A stretch of DNA of 64,000 bases. Source: Pedobacter panaciterrae. GTDB taxonomy: Bacteria; Bacteroidota; Bacteroidia; Sphingobacteriales; Sphingobacteriaceae. Location: NCBI RefSeq assembly GCF_001636695.1, contig NZ_LGEL01000019.1, positions 62,001 through 126,000 of the forward strand. Direction: 5' to 3'. A model generated the notes under the pieces. It was not told the DNA's origin and made no database searches. It saw only the letters and a list, made by a program, of their open reading frames with translations. Positions within the stretch are counted from its first letter, which is position 1. Each line of letters opens with the position of its first letter. This document shows positions 8,640 through 17,969 of this stretch, one piece after another. The position numbers were made by a program, and so were the translations under genes.

Positions 8640-8696
8640 TAAACAGTACAAGATGACGTAAACAGTACAAGATGACGTAAACAGCACGAGATGACT
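8621..8696. repeat. Tandem 19-bp repeat, 3 exact copies plus 1 diverged
   Basis: The unit TAAACAGTACAAGATGACG occurs at 8621-8639, 8640-8658 and 8659-8677 without change, and a fourth copy with three substitutions follows at 8678-8696. The first copy is also the outer end of the right arm of the inverted repeat. The other copies have no left-arm counterpart, so they were added after, or independently of, the palindrome. Confidence 0.95.
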
Positions 8697-8725
8697 GAAA
8701 ATAATGATGACGATGAAAAATTAAT

Positions 8726-10471
8726 CTAAACAGTTGTTTTTATTTTCAATTCATTCAATTGCTTCTCATCAATTGTAGAGGGGCTATCTATCATAACGTC
8801 TCTGCCTGAGTTGTTTTTAGGGAAGGCAATTACATCACGAATGGTATCCAGACCGGCAAAAATAGAACACAATCTATCAAATCCAAATGCAATACCGCCA
8901 TGTGGAGGTGCTCCAAATTCAAATGCGTCCATTAAGAATCCAAATTGCTTTTGTGCTTCTTCAGCTGAGAAACCTAAATGTTTAAACATTAGTGCCTGTA
9001 AAGCTCTGTCGTGGATACGGATTGAACCACCACCAATTTCAGTTCCATTAACTACCATGTCGTAAGCATTGGCCCTTACTTCTCCAGGTTTAGAGTCTAG
9101 CAGGTCAATGTCTTCTGGCTTAGGAGAAGTGAATGGATGGTGCATTGCGTGGTATCTTTCAGTCTCTTCATCCCACTCTAACAGTGGGAAGTCAAGCACC
9201 CATAAAGCACTGAATTTATTTTTGTCGCGCAATCCTAAACGATTACCCATCTCTAAGCGCAGCTCACTTAATTGTTTACGTACTTTATCCTGAAGACCCG
9301 CCATAACCAAAACCAGGTCACCCGGTTGAGTGTTAAATGCGGCAGACCATTTCTTTAGTTCATCTTCATTGTAGAATTTATCTACAGATGACTTTAATGA
9401 ACCATCTTCATTGTGCCTTAAGTAAATTAGTCCGGTTGCACCAATCTGTGGGCGTTTAATGAAGTCCGTAAGCTCATCCACCTGTTTACGGGTATAGCCG
9501 GCACAAGCTTTCGCATTAATACCAACAACCAGTTCTGCATTATCAAATACAGGGAAATCTTTGCCTTTAACCAGGTCAGTGATCTCAACAAACTTCATTT
9601 CAAAGCGGGTATCTGGCTTATCAGAACCATAAAAACGCATAGCATCTGCATATTGCATTCTTGGTACCTCTGGTAAATCAAAGTTTTTAACCTCTTTGAA
9701 TAACGTACGGATCAAACCTTCAAAAGTGTTTAATATATCTTCTTGCTCAATGAAAGACATCTCGCAATCTATCTGAGTAAATTCCGGTTGTCTGTCGGCA
9801 CGTAAATCCTCGTCTCTAAAGCACTTAACAATTTGGAAGTATCTATCAAAGCCAGATACCATTAATAGTTGTTTAAAGGTTTGTGGAGATTGAGGGAGTG
9901 CATAGAACTCACCTGCATTCATGCGGCTGGGAACTACAAAGTCCCTTGCGCCTTCTGGTGTAGATTTAATAAGAACAGGTGTTTCAACTTCAATAAAATC
10001 TAGTCCGTCTAAATATCTACGTACTGCCTGAGCCATTTTATGACGTAATATCATGTTATTACGAACCGGATTTCTACGTAAATCAAGGTAACGATATTTC
10101 ATGCGCAGGTCGTCGCCACCATCAGTTTCGTCGTCAATTAAGAAAGGAGGTAGTTTCGCTGCATTTAGTATTTCCAGTGCAGTTATTTTTATCTCAACTT
10201 CACCCGTTGGCATTTTAAGGTTCTTATTAGAACGCTCTACAACCAATCCGCTGGCTTTAATTACGAATTCTCTTCCTAAACCACGGGCAGCTTCACACAA
10301 TTCACGATTATCATCCATATTGAAAACCAATTGGGTAATCCCGTATCTGTCACGGATATCTATAAAGGTCATGCCTCCTAAATCTCTTGATTTCTGTACC
10401 CAACCGCAAAGGATTACATTTTCTCCTAAGTTCTTAATGGTTAAAGCGCCGCAAGTAGTTGTTCTTAACAT
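8726..10471 (-). CDS. aspS: Aspartyl-tRNA synthetase
   Basis: A class IIb synthetase of 581 residues starting at ATG 10471 ([10 protein letters not shown]); the frame stays open 42 nt upstream but those residues do not fit the family. Visible parts are the N-terminal OB-fold anticodon-binding domain ([19 protein letters not shown]), motif 2 region ([18 protein letters not shown]), the bacterial insertion domain, and motif 3 near the C-terminus (GIAFGFDRL). It charges tRNA-Asp in the cytosol; whether it also charges tRNA-Asn cannot be told here. A TATTTTTG box (minus strand, 10498-10491) is a plausible -7 element. Confidence 0.96.
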   Translation of the reverse strand: MLRTTTCGALTIKNLGENVILCGWVQKSRDLGGMTFIDIRDRYGITQLVFNMDDNRELCEAARGLGREFVIKASGLVVERSNKNLKMPTGEVEIKITALEILNAAKLPPFLIDDETDGGDDLRMKYRYLDLRRNPVRNNMILRHKMAQAVRRYLDGLDFIEVETPVLIKSTPEGARDFVVPSRMNAGEFYALPQSPQTFKQLLMVSGFDRYFQIVKCFRDEDLRADRQPEFTQIDCEMSFIEQEDILNTFEGLIRTLFKEVKNFDLPEVPRMQYADAMRFYGSDKPDTRFEMKFVEITDLVKGKDFPVFDNAELVVGINAKACAGYTRKQVDELTDFIKRPQIGATGLIYLRHNEDGSLKSSVDKFYNEDELKKWSAAFNTQPGDLVLVMAGLQDKVRKQLSELRLEMGNRLGLRDKNKFSALWVLDFPLLEWDEETERYHAMHHPFTSPKPEDIDLLDSKPGEVRANAYDMVVNGTEIGGGSIRIHDRALQALMFKHLGFSAEEAQKQFGFLMDAFEFGAPPHGGIAFGFDRLCSIFAGLDTIRDVIAFPKNNSGRDVMIDSPSTIDEKQLNELKIKTTV

Positions 10472-10595
10472 TATTAAAATTATTAAGCGGCAAAAATATT
10501 CATTTTGAACCACATATTTTAAATGCTTGCGATTTTACTTGCTATATTTAATTCATTATCTGTTTGAATTAAGAAAAAAGTTATGATTAGGTTGT

Positions 10596-10690
10596 CATCC
10601 GGATCGGTTTTCTGGCCTCATCATCTGCCCGCCATTGCGGGACTAGATGATGAGGTAGGGTGAGAGTCCGAGACGGTGTGGGATGAAATG
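10596..10690. repeat. Imperfect palindromic element upstream of the sigma-factor gene
   Basis: CCTCATCATCT (10616-10626) pairs exactly with AGATGATGAGG (10645-10655); inside, CCCGC (10628-10632) pairs with GCGGG (10637-10641). CATCC at 10596 and GGATG at 10681 may extend it, and GTCAT/ATGAC ends recall the inverted-repeat family, but the core differs. It occupies most of the gap between aspS and the sigma-factor promoter. Confidence 0.75.
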
Positions 10691-10713
10691 ACGAAATTTT
10701 TTTTTTGCCGGCA

Positions 10714-10742
10714 TGCAACGTTTTAAAAAAGCAGTTGTCATA
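10714..10742 (+). promoter_or_regulatory. Putative ECF-type promoter of the sigma-factor operon (autoregulation)
   Basis: TGCAACGTTTT (10714-10724) followed by GTCATA (10737-10742) gives AAC-N17-GTC, the spacing and sequence style of ECF sigma promoters (-35 AAC, -10 CGTC-like). It lies 20 nt before the start codon. An autoregulatory role is inferred. Confidence 0.4.
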
Positions 10743-10762
10743 TTAAACGAATCAGAAAAACA

Positions 10763-11308
10763 TTGGAAACAGTATACATCGATAAGCACGTAGAACTAGT
10801 TAACGATTGCCGGAAAGGCAATCGGAAAGCACAATTTGAAATTTACAAATTGTATGCTAAAGCTATGTACAATGTGGCCCTCAGGATAGTGAATCATGAG
10901 GGCGAAGCCGAAGATGTTCTACAGGAAGGGTTTTTGGATGCGTTTACAAGAATAGAAACATTTAGAGGCGAAACTACTTTCGGATTATGGTTAAAACAGA
11001 TCATCATTAATAAGTCCATTAATCAGCTGAGGAAGAGAAAGGCTGAATTTATAAGCATTGATGAGATAGATATTCCAGACACCGAAACAGAGGATGAAGA
11101 AGAATTAGAATTAAAAGTAAATGAAATCAGAGAGGCAGTGGCCAGGCTTCCTGATGGATATAGGGTAGTGTTAACACTGTATTTGTTTGAGGGATATGAT
11201 CATGAAGAAATATCACATATTCTAAAAATATCAGAAAATACGTCGCGCACACAATACATGAGAGCCAAAATGAAATTGAATGGCTTATTAGAAAAGAGAG
11301 GAGCATAA
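10763..11308 (+). CDS. RNA polymerase ECF sigma factor
   Basis: A 181-residue sigma-70 family protein with region 2 (about 25-95; YNVALRIVNHEGEAEDVLQEGFLDAF, split here by the DVLQEGF core) and region 4 (about 120-175; LPDGYRVVLTLYLFEGYDHEEIS). Lengths and motifs fit the ECF group. The only plausible start is TTG at 10763; the frame has a stop at 10724 and no ATG between. It is followed by a single-pass membrane protein and a secreted repeat protein, the usual arrangement of an ECF factor with its anti-sigma and target. The inducing signal is probably envelope-related. Confidence 0.9.
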   Translation: METVYIDKHVELVNDCRKGNRKAQFEIYKLYAKAMYNVALRIVNHEGEAEDVLQEGFLDAFTRIETFRGETTFGLWLKQIIINKSINQLRKRKAEFISIDEIDIPDTETEDEEELELKVNEIREAVARLPDGYRVVLTLYLFEGYDHEEISHILKISENTSRTQYMRAKMKLNGLLEKRGA

Positions 11309-11309
11309 G

Positions 11310-11837
11310 ATGAGCAAAAAGTTAGAAGAGTATATCAGAGAACATAAAAAGTCTTTTGATGTTGGAACACCTTCAGATCAGTTGTGGAGTAAAATTGAAA
11401 CAGCATTAGACAAAGAAAAAGTAAAAAAGCCTTTGAGGGTGCCGTTTTGGTTCGGTATAGCTGCATCCCTGATCGTGGTGATGGGAATTACTTTTATATA
11501 TACTTATCATAAGAGAGAAAGAGGAGTAGATTTAGCCGATGTAAACCCTGGATATGCCAGGAAGGAAATGAAATTTGCCAGTCTTATAGAGCAGAAAAAG
11601 GATAGTCTGCTGGTTTATGCGCAGGAAAATCCGAAGCTGTACAGTGAATTTAGCGCTGATTTACAAAAGTTGGGGGCTGATTATGATAACTTAAAGAAAC
11701 AACTGCAGAACAGTCCGAATCAGAAATTAGTAGTGAGGGCGATGGTAAAAAATCTTGAATTGCAGCTACAGGTAATCAATCAGCAATTGTATATTATTAA
11801 TGAGGTAAGTCAATATAAAAGGGAAAATAAAATATGA
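11310..11837 (+). CDS. Putative anti-sigma factor (single-pass membrane protein)
   Basis: A 175-residue protein with a charged cytoplasmic N-terminus (1-43), one membrane helix (about 45-65, FWFGIAASLIVVMGITFIY) and a helical, Gln-rich outer domain. It begins 1 nt after the sigma-factor stop and overlaps the next gene by 4 nt. No zinc-binding HxxxCxxC motif is present, so it is not a ZAS-type anti-sigma factor. The role is inferred from topology and operon position only. Confidence 0.65.
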   Translation: MSKKLEEYIREHKKSFDVGTPSDQLWSKIETALDKEKVKKPLRVPFWFGIAASLIVVMGITFIYTYHKRERGVDLADVNPGYARKEMKFASLIEQKKDSLLVYAQENPKLYSEFSADLQKLGADYDNLKKQLQNSPNQKLVVRAMVKNLELQLQVINQQLYIINEVSQYKRENKI

Positions 11838-13138
11838 AAAATTTAATGGGAATTATTGCAACCCTACTACTATTTGTATCAGGCATTGTTAATGCACAGG
11901 CTGTAAATATCGAGAGTGCAGTAAATACAGAGGTGGCAGTTAATGTTTTAAGCAAAACAGAGGTTGAAGCAATTGAGCCTGTCGCTTTTAAACAGAGCAA
12001 AAGTGAGGCAGACGATGATCCGATGCGCTCAAAAACATTTAGCAAAACATTTGCTGCCGATAATTCTGATAAAATTATACTGAGCAACCAGTACGGATCT
12101 ATACAGGTAAAAACATGGGATAGAAAAGAAGTAAAAGTTGATGTAGATATTAAAGCATACAGCAGCAACGATGCAGATGTTCAGCAATTATTAGATAACA
12201 TAACTATAGAGGCAGGGAAGTCTGGAGACCAGATCATTTTTAAAACCAAAATGGAGCAAAGAAATGGCAACTGGGGCAATGGAAGCCGAAATGGCAGAAA
12301 GTGGCGCAGAGAAGTAAAGATTAATTATGTTGTTTATATGCCAGCGTCAAATTCATTAACAATGTCGCAAAACTATGGTGATGTAACCATGGGTGATTTA
12401 AATGGGCCGCTTTATGTAAAAGTACAATATGGTAATTTCACAGCTCAGAATTTAAATAGCACCAATAATTACATCTCTGTTCAGTACGGCAAAACGAATG
12501 TTCAGTCGGTAAACAAAGCCATTGTTAAGCAACAATATGGATCGGGATTGACCATAGGTACCGCTGGTACGCTTGACATTGATGCCCAATATACCGCAGT
12601 TAATGTAACTAACATTAAAGGAAACGCAATTATTAAACAACAATACGGTTCTGGTCTTACTGTTGGTTCAGTAGAAAGCCTGGATCTTGACGTTCAGTAT
12701 GCAAATGTTAACGTAAATACGATTAAGGGAAATGCAAAAATCAAACAGCAATACAACAACATTAGTATCTCGTCTGTAGGTAGCCTTGACCTGAATGCTC
12801 AATATACAAGCGCAAGTATTGGAACTTTAAGGGGCGATGGAAAGTTTGATATGCAATACAATAAATTAAATATTGACGAAGTAACCAATGGCTGTAAAGT
12901 GCTTACTGTTGATGGGGGATACCTTGGCATCTCTATTAATTTTAACAATTCCTTTAATGCCGATATTGATGTTCATACCAGTTACGCTTCGTTTAATTAT
13001 AGCGACAGGGTCTCTGCCAGAATCACTGATGGGGGAGACAGGAACTCAACAACTAAAAACTATACCGGTAAAATAGGCAATGGGGGCGGAGCCAGAGTAA
13101 AGATCAAATCTGATTACGGATCGGTATCATTTAAATAA
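11834..13138 (+). CDS. Secreted DUF4097/DUF2807-like beta-helix repeat protein
   Basis: A 434-residue protein with a signal peptide (about 1-22, ending NAQA). From about residue 175 to 360 it is built of short beta-strand repeats with a recurring QYG/QYN/QYT motif (for example KQQYGSGLT twice, then KQQYNNIS), giving the regular ladder expected of a right-handed beta-solenoid. This resembles bacterial putative adhesin domains often encoded with ECF sigma/anti-sigma pairs. It shares a 4-nt ATGA overlap with the anti-sigma candidate. A role as the regulon's cell-surface output is an inference. Confidence 0.75.
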   Translation: MKNLMGIIATLLLFVSGIVNAQAVNIESAVNTEVAVNVLSKTEVEAIEPVAFKQSKSEADDDPMRSKTFSKTFAADNSDKIILSNQYGSIQVKTWDRKEVKVDVDIKAYSSNDADVQQLLDNITIEAGKSGDQIIFKTKMEQRNGNWGNGSRNGRKWRREVKINYVVYMPASNSLTMSQNYGDVTMGDLNGPLYVKVQYGNFTAQNLNSTNNYISVQYGKTNVQSVNKAIVKQQYGSGLTIGTAGTLDIDAQYTAVNVTNIKGNAIIKQQYGSGLTVGSVESLDLDVQYANVNVNTIKGNAKIKQQYNNISISSVGSLDLNAQYTSASIGTLRGDGKFDMQYNKLNIDEVTNGCKVLTVDGGYLGISINFNNSFNADIDVHTSYASFNYSDRVSARITDGGDRNSTTKNYTGKIGNGGGARVKIKSDYGSVSFK

Positions 13139-13159
13139 AATTATAAACCAAATACACCT

Positions 13160-13193
13160 AAAGCTTGTTGATAAATTCAGCAAGCTTTTTTTA
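13160..13193 (+). terminator. Rho-independent terminator of the sigma-factor operon
   Basis: AAAGCTTG (13160-13167) pairs with CAAGCTTT (13181-13188), with further G-T/A-T pairing towards the loop and a T run after. Confidence 0.8.
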
Positions 13194-13224
13194 TATCTTA
13201 GTCCCAAAATAAATTTTATACCAT

Positions 13225-14016
13225 ATGGAATTTTTGAGCAGCCCGGAAGCCTGGATATCTCTACTGACCTTGACCGTTTTAGAGATCGTTTTGGGGATAG
13301 ATAACATTATCTTTATCTCTATTCTGTCGGGGAAATTACCAGCTCATCAGCAAAAGAAAGGGAGACAATTGGGACTTGCCCTGGCAATGATTACCCGTGT
13401 TCTTTTGTTATTATCGCTTACCTGGGTAATGACCTTAACTGCAGAACTGTTTAATCTGGGCTCTTTAGTGGGGGTCTCTAATGCAGAATGGCTGCAGAAA
13501 TTATCCATATCCGGACGCGATTTGATTCTTATTGTAGGGGGGCTCTTTTTAATCTATAAAAGTACCCATGAAATACATGATAAACTTGAAAGTGAAGAAG
13601 AGAAAGAACTAAAGGGCAAAGTACATTCCTTTGCCGGTGTGATTGTCCAAATCTTACTTTTAGATATTGTATTCTCTTTAGACTCGGTAATTACTGCCGT
13701 AGGTATGGCAGAACATGTAGAGGTAATGATTGCTGCGGTTGTTATAGCGGTAATTATAATGATGTTCTCGGCAAGTGCAATCAGTAATTTTGTAAACAAC
13801 CATCCAACGGTAAAAATGCTTGCACTGTCATTCCTGTTGCTAATTGGCGTTTCGCTGTTAGCAGAAGGTTTGGATCAGCATATTCCTAAGGGATATATTT
13901 ATTTCGCTATGGCATTTTCAATTTTGGTAGAGATGCTGAATTTGAAGATGAAAAAAAACGCGAATAAACCTATTGAGTTGAGAAATACCCCTCGCGAAGA
14001 GGAAACTAAAAACTAA
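13225..14016 (+). CDS. TerC family integral membrane protein
   Basis: A 263-residue protein with about seven hydrophobic helices and the TerC signatures ALEIVLGIDNIIFIS-like (here TVLEIVLGIDNIIF, about 18-31) and LLLDIVFSLDSVITAVG (about 148-164). The conserved Asp residues within these helices are thought to bind metal; characterised TerC/Alx proteins act in Mn2+ export, tellurite resistance or metalation of exported proteins. No ter genes lie nearby, so a housekeeping metal role is more likely than tellurite resistance. The next gene begins 8 nt downstream. Confidence 0.92.
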   Translation: MEFLSSPEAWISLLTLTVLEIVLGIDNIIFISILSGKLPAHQQKKGRQLGLALAMITRVLLLLSLTWVMTLTAELFNLGSLVGVSNAEWLQKLSISGRDLILIVGGLFLIYKSTHEIHDKLESEEEKELKGKVHSFAGVIVQILLLDIVFSLDSVITAVGMAEHVEVMIAAVVIAVIIMMFSASAISNFVNNHPTVKMLALSFLLLIGVSLLAEGLDQHIPKGYIYFAMAFSILVEMLNLKMKKNANKPIELRNTPREEETKN

Positions 14017-14024
14017 TACCATTA

Positions 14025-15080
14025 ATGATTTCTTTTTTTGAAGCCTCCCTTGCTGAGCTTTCCATACATAGAATTGGAAACAAATCGCAAGATGAATTTT
14101 ACGTGTTATCTGAACAGTCTGTAGCGATACAAGACAATATGTTGAGCAACCTTTTACAGCAATATTTTCTTAGCCCTTACGAAAAGGTAAATGAAATTTA
14201 TCGCTTTTTTCATCCCAATTCAGATCTGAATTTAAATGAAGTGTATCATTTTGCCTCTGAAATATTTGAAAAAGGAGAAACGTTTCATGAAAACAGTAAA
14301 GAGCTTGCTAAATACCTGTATGATGTATCTGGCCATCCGAAAATTAAATCGGGAGAGCTTTATCTTGCCTATTTCGAGAATGTACAGATAGAAGGAGAGC
14401 TTCACGATGCCATTGGTATCTTTAAGTCAGAAACCAAAGAAACGTATCTAAAAGTATATCCGGAGAATAGTGGCTTTGGCTTAAGCTATGAAGAGGATGC
14501 GATTAACATCAATAAGCTGGATAAAGGCTGTCTGATCTTTAATACAGATAAAGAAGAGGGCTACAGGGTAGCGGTAATAGACCAGACCAATCGTAGTGCA
14601 GAGGCAGTTTACTGGAAGGATGAGTTTTTGAAACTGAAAACCAGAAATGACAATTTCAATCAGACAAATAATGTGCTGGGCGTATACAAAAACTTTGTTA
14701 CCGAGAAACTGGATCAGGAATTTGATATCTCTAAGGCTGATAAGATAGATTTGTTAAACAAGTCTATGAAATACTTTAAAGAGAAAGAAAGCTTTGATAT
14801 TGATGAGTTTTCAAATGAAGTTATCGGCAACTCTGAAGGAATTGAAGCATTTAAAAACTATAAGAAAAGCTACGAAGAGGAATTTGATGCACCTATTCCT
14901 GATAGTTTTGACATTTCAGGGGCTGCGGTAAAAAAGCAGGCCCGCGTTTTTAAAAGCGTACTTAAGCTGGATAAGAACTTTCATATTTATATCCATGGCG
15001 ATAAGGAACTGATAGAAAAGGGCTTCGACGATGATAAATCTATGAACTACTATAAGGTTTATTTCAGAGAGGAAGAGTAG
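14025..15080 (+). CDS. Nucleoid-associated protein, NdpA/YejK-like
   Basis: A 351-residue soluble protein resembling the 37-kDa nucleoid-associated protein family: N-terminal ASLAELSIHRIGNK, central GELYLAYFENV and DQTNRSAEAVYWKDEFL segments. E. coli YejK is associated with the nucleoid and interacts with topoisomerases; the function here is only inferred. It lies 8 nt after terC and ends 2 nt before the convergent bestrophin gene. Confidence 0.8.
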   Translation: MISFFEASLAELSIHRIGNKSQDEFYVLSEQSVAIQDNMLSNLLQQYFLSPYEKVNEIYRFFHPNSDLNLNEVYHFASEIFEKGETFHENSKELAKYLYDVSGHPKIKSGELYLAYFENVQIEGELHDAIGIFKSETKETYLKVYPENSGFGLSYEEDAININKLDKGCLIFNTDKEEGYRVAVIDQTNRSAEAVYWKDEFLKLKTRNDNFNQTNNVLGVYKNFVTEKLDQEFDISKADKIDLLNKSMKYFKEKESFDIDEFSNEVIGNSEGIEAFKNYKKSYEEEFDAPIPDSFDISGAAVKKQARVFKSVLKLDKNFHIYIHGDKELIEKGFDDDKSMNYYKVYFREEE

Positions 15081-15082
15081 TT

Positions 15083-15982
15083 TTACAGTACATATTCATT
15101 ATTGATTGGTTTTACAGGCTCAGGTATATCTGTTTCGCCAAGCATTTCCAGCAGGTTGATCTCAATGGTTCTGGTAATTTGGTTTAAGGGAATAGCTGCC
15201 GAATTGTTCTCAAAAGGGTTCACCAGGCTCATTCCATTGATCTGAGTAGAAACAAATACAAAGCCAACAAGCCATCCTATAAAAATAGACCAATACTCCA
15301 GGTAAGGGCTTATCACAAGTGTAATTGAAACCACAAAAAGCCATACAAACACCTTGGTGAGGTAATTATAGGTTGTTGGAAATACGGTGTTTTTTATTCT
15401 TTCGGCCTGCCCCATGTATGTCGAAAAGTTGACGAGCAGCGTATCCAGCTGTATAAACCTAAAGCCGTCTATATGCTGGGCCTTTGCCAGCGACTGTAAA
15501 TCCCGCGCCTGAATGCTAAGTATTGCATTGGGCATATTGCTCTGCTTTGTAATTTCATGCAATTCCTGTTCGGTAAGATACTTTGTGTAAATGTTGTCGT
15601 CATAGTTGCGCAAATTGCCTTTTAGGGTATATAGAAATGCAATGTGCCTGCTCACCATTTGTTTAACCAGCAACTTCGATTCTTCATTTTCATCTGCATA
15701 ATTTATCAGGCTTCTGGCCCATGAGCGGGAATCGTTTACAATAGATCCCCATATTTTTCTGGCCTCCCACCACCTGTCGTACGCCTGGTTGTTATTGAAA
15801 CCTATAAAAAAAGCAATGGCTGTTCCTAAAACACCCGGGATAATTGATGGAATATCCAGATGATGACTAACCAGAAACTCCCTTGCAAAGTAGGTTGCTG
15901 AACAAGACACAATCATAATGATGTCTACCTGCCAGGTATTGATGAGAATTCTACTCAGTTTAATTTTTTGTCCAATCAGCAT
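15083..15982 (-). CDS. Bestrophin family ion channel
   Basis: A 299-residue protein of the bacterial bestrophin/RFP-TM family: GFNNNQAYDRWWEARKIWGSIVNDSR (DRWWEAR core at about 68-74) and LVNPFENN near the C-terminus are family marks. Homologues form pentameric channels in the inner membrane, with bacterial members favouring cations. Convergent with the nucleoid protein gene with only 2 nt between the stops. Confidence 0.88.
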   Translation of the reverse strand: MLIGQKIKLSRILINTWQVDIIMIVSCSATYFAREFLVSHHLDIPSIIPGVLGTAIAFFIGFNNNQAYDRWWEARKIWGSIVNDSRSWARSLINYADENEESKLLVKQMVSRHIAFLYTLKGNLRNYDDNIYTKYLTEQELHEITKQSNMPNAILSIQARDLQSLAKAQHIDGFRFIQLDTLLVNFSTYMGQAERIKNTVFPTTYNYLTKVFVWLFVVSITLVISPYLEYWSIFIGWLVGFVFVSTQINGMSLVNPFENNSAAIPLNQITRTIEINLLEMLGETDIPEPVKPINNEYVL

Positions 15983-16117
15983 ATTAGGAAAAGGGATTAG
16001 TTTATAAAATGAATTTACAAATAATAACAGCTTTTTTTATCAATTTACTCTACTTCAGTATCATAATTGATAATAAATTGTAGATTTATTATCAAAGCCA
16101 AATATTTTAAAGCAAAC

Positions 16118-17653
16118 ATGAACCCTGAACCACAAAAGAACAGTATTTTCAAAGTAATTGGGGCGTCGTCCCTGGGTACACTGATTGAATGGTATGATTT
16201 CTACATTTTTGGAAGTCTGGCCACTATTATCGGATCACAACTTTTTCCGGCAGATGCAGGTGCATCTGCACTAATAAATACCCTGGCTATATTTGCTGCA
16301 GGGTTTATTGTCAGGCCTTTTGGTGCCTTGGTATTCGGTCGCCTGGGTGATCTTATCGGTAGAAAACACACTTTTCTTTTGACCCTGGTGCTTATGGGAG
16401 GCTCAACTTTTCTCATTGGGCTTATTCCATCCTATTCCAGTATCGGCTATGCGGCCCCAATCTTGGTGTTAATATTACGATTAATACAAGGCCTTGCCCT
16501 TGGGGGTGAATACGGAGGGGCGGCGACGTATGTAGCTGAGCATGCTCCTGCAAATAAGCGCGGTTTCTTTACCAGCTGGATTCAGACCACTGCAACAGGA
16601 GGGTTATTCCTCTCTTTAGGGATAATAGTATTGACTAAAAACCTGCTCGGTGCGGAAGATTTTGCTGCATGGGGATGGCGTGTGCCATTTCTGCTATCCA
16701 TATTACTGGTAGGTGTTTCCATTTACATCAGAATGAAAATGCATGAGTCTCCAATGTTTACTAAATTAAAAACAGAGGGCAATATCTCTAAAAATCCACT
16801 TAAAGAAAGCTTTAGTAATAAAGCAAATTTTAAAATGGTTTTACTAGCTCTTTTTGGAGCTACAATGGGACAGGGGGTTATTTGGTATACTGGTCAGTTT
16901 TATGCTCAATCATTTATTGAAAATACCTGTAAAGTCGATTTTAACGACTCCAGGTACATTCTTTTATGGGGTATTGCATTTGCAACGCCTTTCTTTGTGA
17001 TATTTGGTTCCTGGAGCGATAAGGTAGGCCGGAAGTGGATTATGCTGACAGGAATGTTGCTGGGGATTATTTTTTACAGGCCAATTTATCAGATATTTCT
17101 TGACGATACAGATGTAACCCGGATAGAGCAGAAAGACATCAAAGAAGTTTCCAATCCTGTAGTTACCAGAACCTTGATTGAGAATACATCAGATAGTTTA
17201 ATCTCTACCACTTCTCAGGTTAGTTTATTAAACGGGGCATCGTTTACAAAGATACAGGCACATACTAAATATGCTGATTTAAGTAAACCCGCAAGCATTT
17301 CACCGGATGTATTTAAGGATAAAAAACTTTCTACTCCGGTTTTCTGGAAATTTGTGTTTCTTATTTTCTTTCAGATTTTACTGGTAACAATGGTATATGG
17401 TCCTATTGCAGCATTTTTAGTAGAGTTGTTCCCAACCAAAATAAGGTACACTTCTATGTCACTGCCATACCATGTCGGCAATGGAGTATTTGGAGGATTG
17501 GTGCCTTTTATTGCAACGCTTATAGCCAGTTTCTCGGGTTCTACGCCATTATCCGGGCTCTGGTATCCTATTGGGATAGCTGCACTAAGTTTTGTTATAG
17601 GGGCAGTTTATTTATCGAATAAAAAGCCAGATCATGGCGAGGCTGATCATTAA
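16118..17653 (+). CDS. MFS transporter, metabolite:H+ symporter (MHS) type
   Basis: A 511-residue, 12-helix transporter. Start at ATG 16118 (MNPEPQKNS); an upstream frame to 16067 adds a poor N-terminus. EWYDFYIFG in helix 1, the loop motif GRLGDLIGRK and GGEYGGAATYVAE in helix 4 place it with ProP/KgtP-like MHS symporters of osmolytes or organic acids. A soluble insertion of roughly 85 residues (about 330-415) sits between C-terminal helices, longer than usual for the family. A small two-helix protein follows 21 nt downstream and is probably co-expressed. Confidence 0.9.
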   Translation: MNPEPQKNSIFKVIGASSLGTLIEWYDFYIFGSLATIIGSQLFPADAGASALINTLAIFAAGFIVRPFGALVFGRLGDLIGRKHTFLLTLVLMGGSTFLIGLIPSYSSIGYAAPILVLILRLIQGLALGGEYGGAATYVAEHAPANKRGFFTSWIQTTATGGLFLSLGIIVLTKNLLGAEDFAAWGWRVPFLLSILLVGVSIYIRMKMHESPMFTKLKTEGNISKNPLKESFSNKANFKMVLLALFGATMGQGVIWYTGQFYAQSFIENTCKVDFNDSRYILLWGIAFATPFFVIFGSWSDKVGRKWIMLTGMLLGIIFYRPIYQIFLDDTDVTRIEQKDIKEVSNPVVTRTLIENTSDSLISTTSQVSLLNGASFTKIQAHTKYADLSKPASISPDVFKDKKLSTPVFWKFVFLIFFQILLVTMVYGPIAAFLVELFPTKIRYTSMSLPYHVGNGVFGGLVPFIATLIASFSGSTPLSGLWYPIGIAALSFVIGAVYLSNKKPDHGEADH

Positions 17654-17674
17654 TCAATTAAAAAAGAAATTACG

Positions 17675-17914
17675 ATGAACGGATTAAAAAAAGCATTAGG
17701 AATATTCTGGATCATACTTGGTCCGGCTTCTATCATATTTATGTTTATGCAGGCTATCGAAAAAGTTGGCCTGGCCGAAGAGGGTGTTCACAAAACCAAT
17801 ACTGCGCTGCAATGGGGGATTATTTTATTCATTTTTATTCCCATTAGTGCGGGGCTAGTTGTTTTTGGCTATTACGCGTTAAAAGGGGAATACGATAAGC
17901 TGCCTGAGGATTAG
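17675..17914 (+). CDS. Small two-helix membrane protein next to the MHS transporter
   Basis: A 79-residue protein with two hydrophobic helices (about 7-27 and 46-68) joined by a polar loop and a short acidic tail. It starts 21 nt after the transporter with no terminator between, so it may be an accessory subunit. I do not assign a function. Confidence 0.75.
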   Translation: MNGLKKALGIFWIILGPASIIFMFMQAIEKVGLAEEGVHKTNTALQWGIILFIFIPISAGLVVFGYYALKGEYDKLPED

Positions 17915-17969
17915 GGTAGTGCTTTTAATGTGGTCGTCATCTCGAATTACCGTCCTCCTGTAAAGCTGC

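Noticed and set aside
8440-8700. Possible CRISPR array, because of regularly spaced GATGACG units
   Set aside because: Units are contiguous or palindromic without unique spacers of 25-40 nt, and no cas gene is near.
8726-10471. Open frames on the plus strand inside aspS (for example 8811-9065 and 10101-10508)
   Set aside because: They are antisense to a strongly supported synthetase gene and show no family features.
13225-14016. Tellurite-resistance operon
   Set aside because: Only a TerC-type gene is present; terA, terB, terD, terE and terZ are absent.
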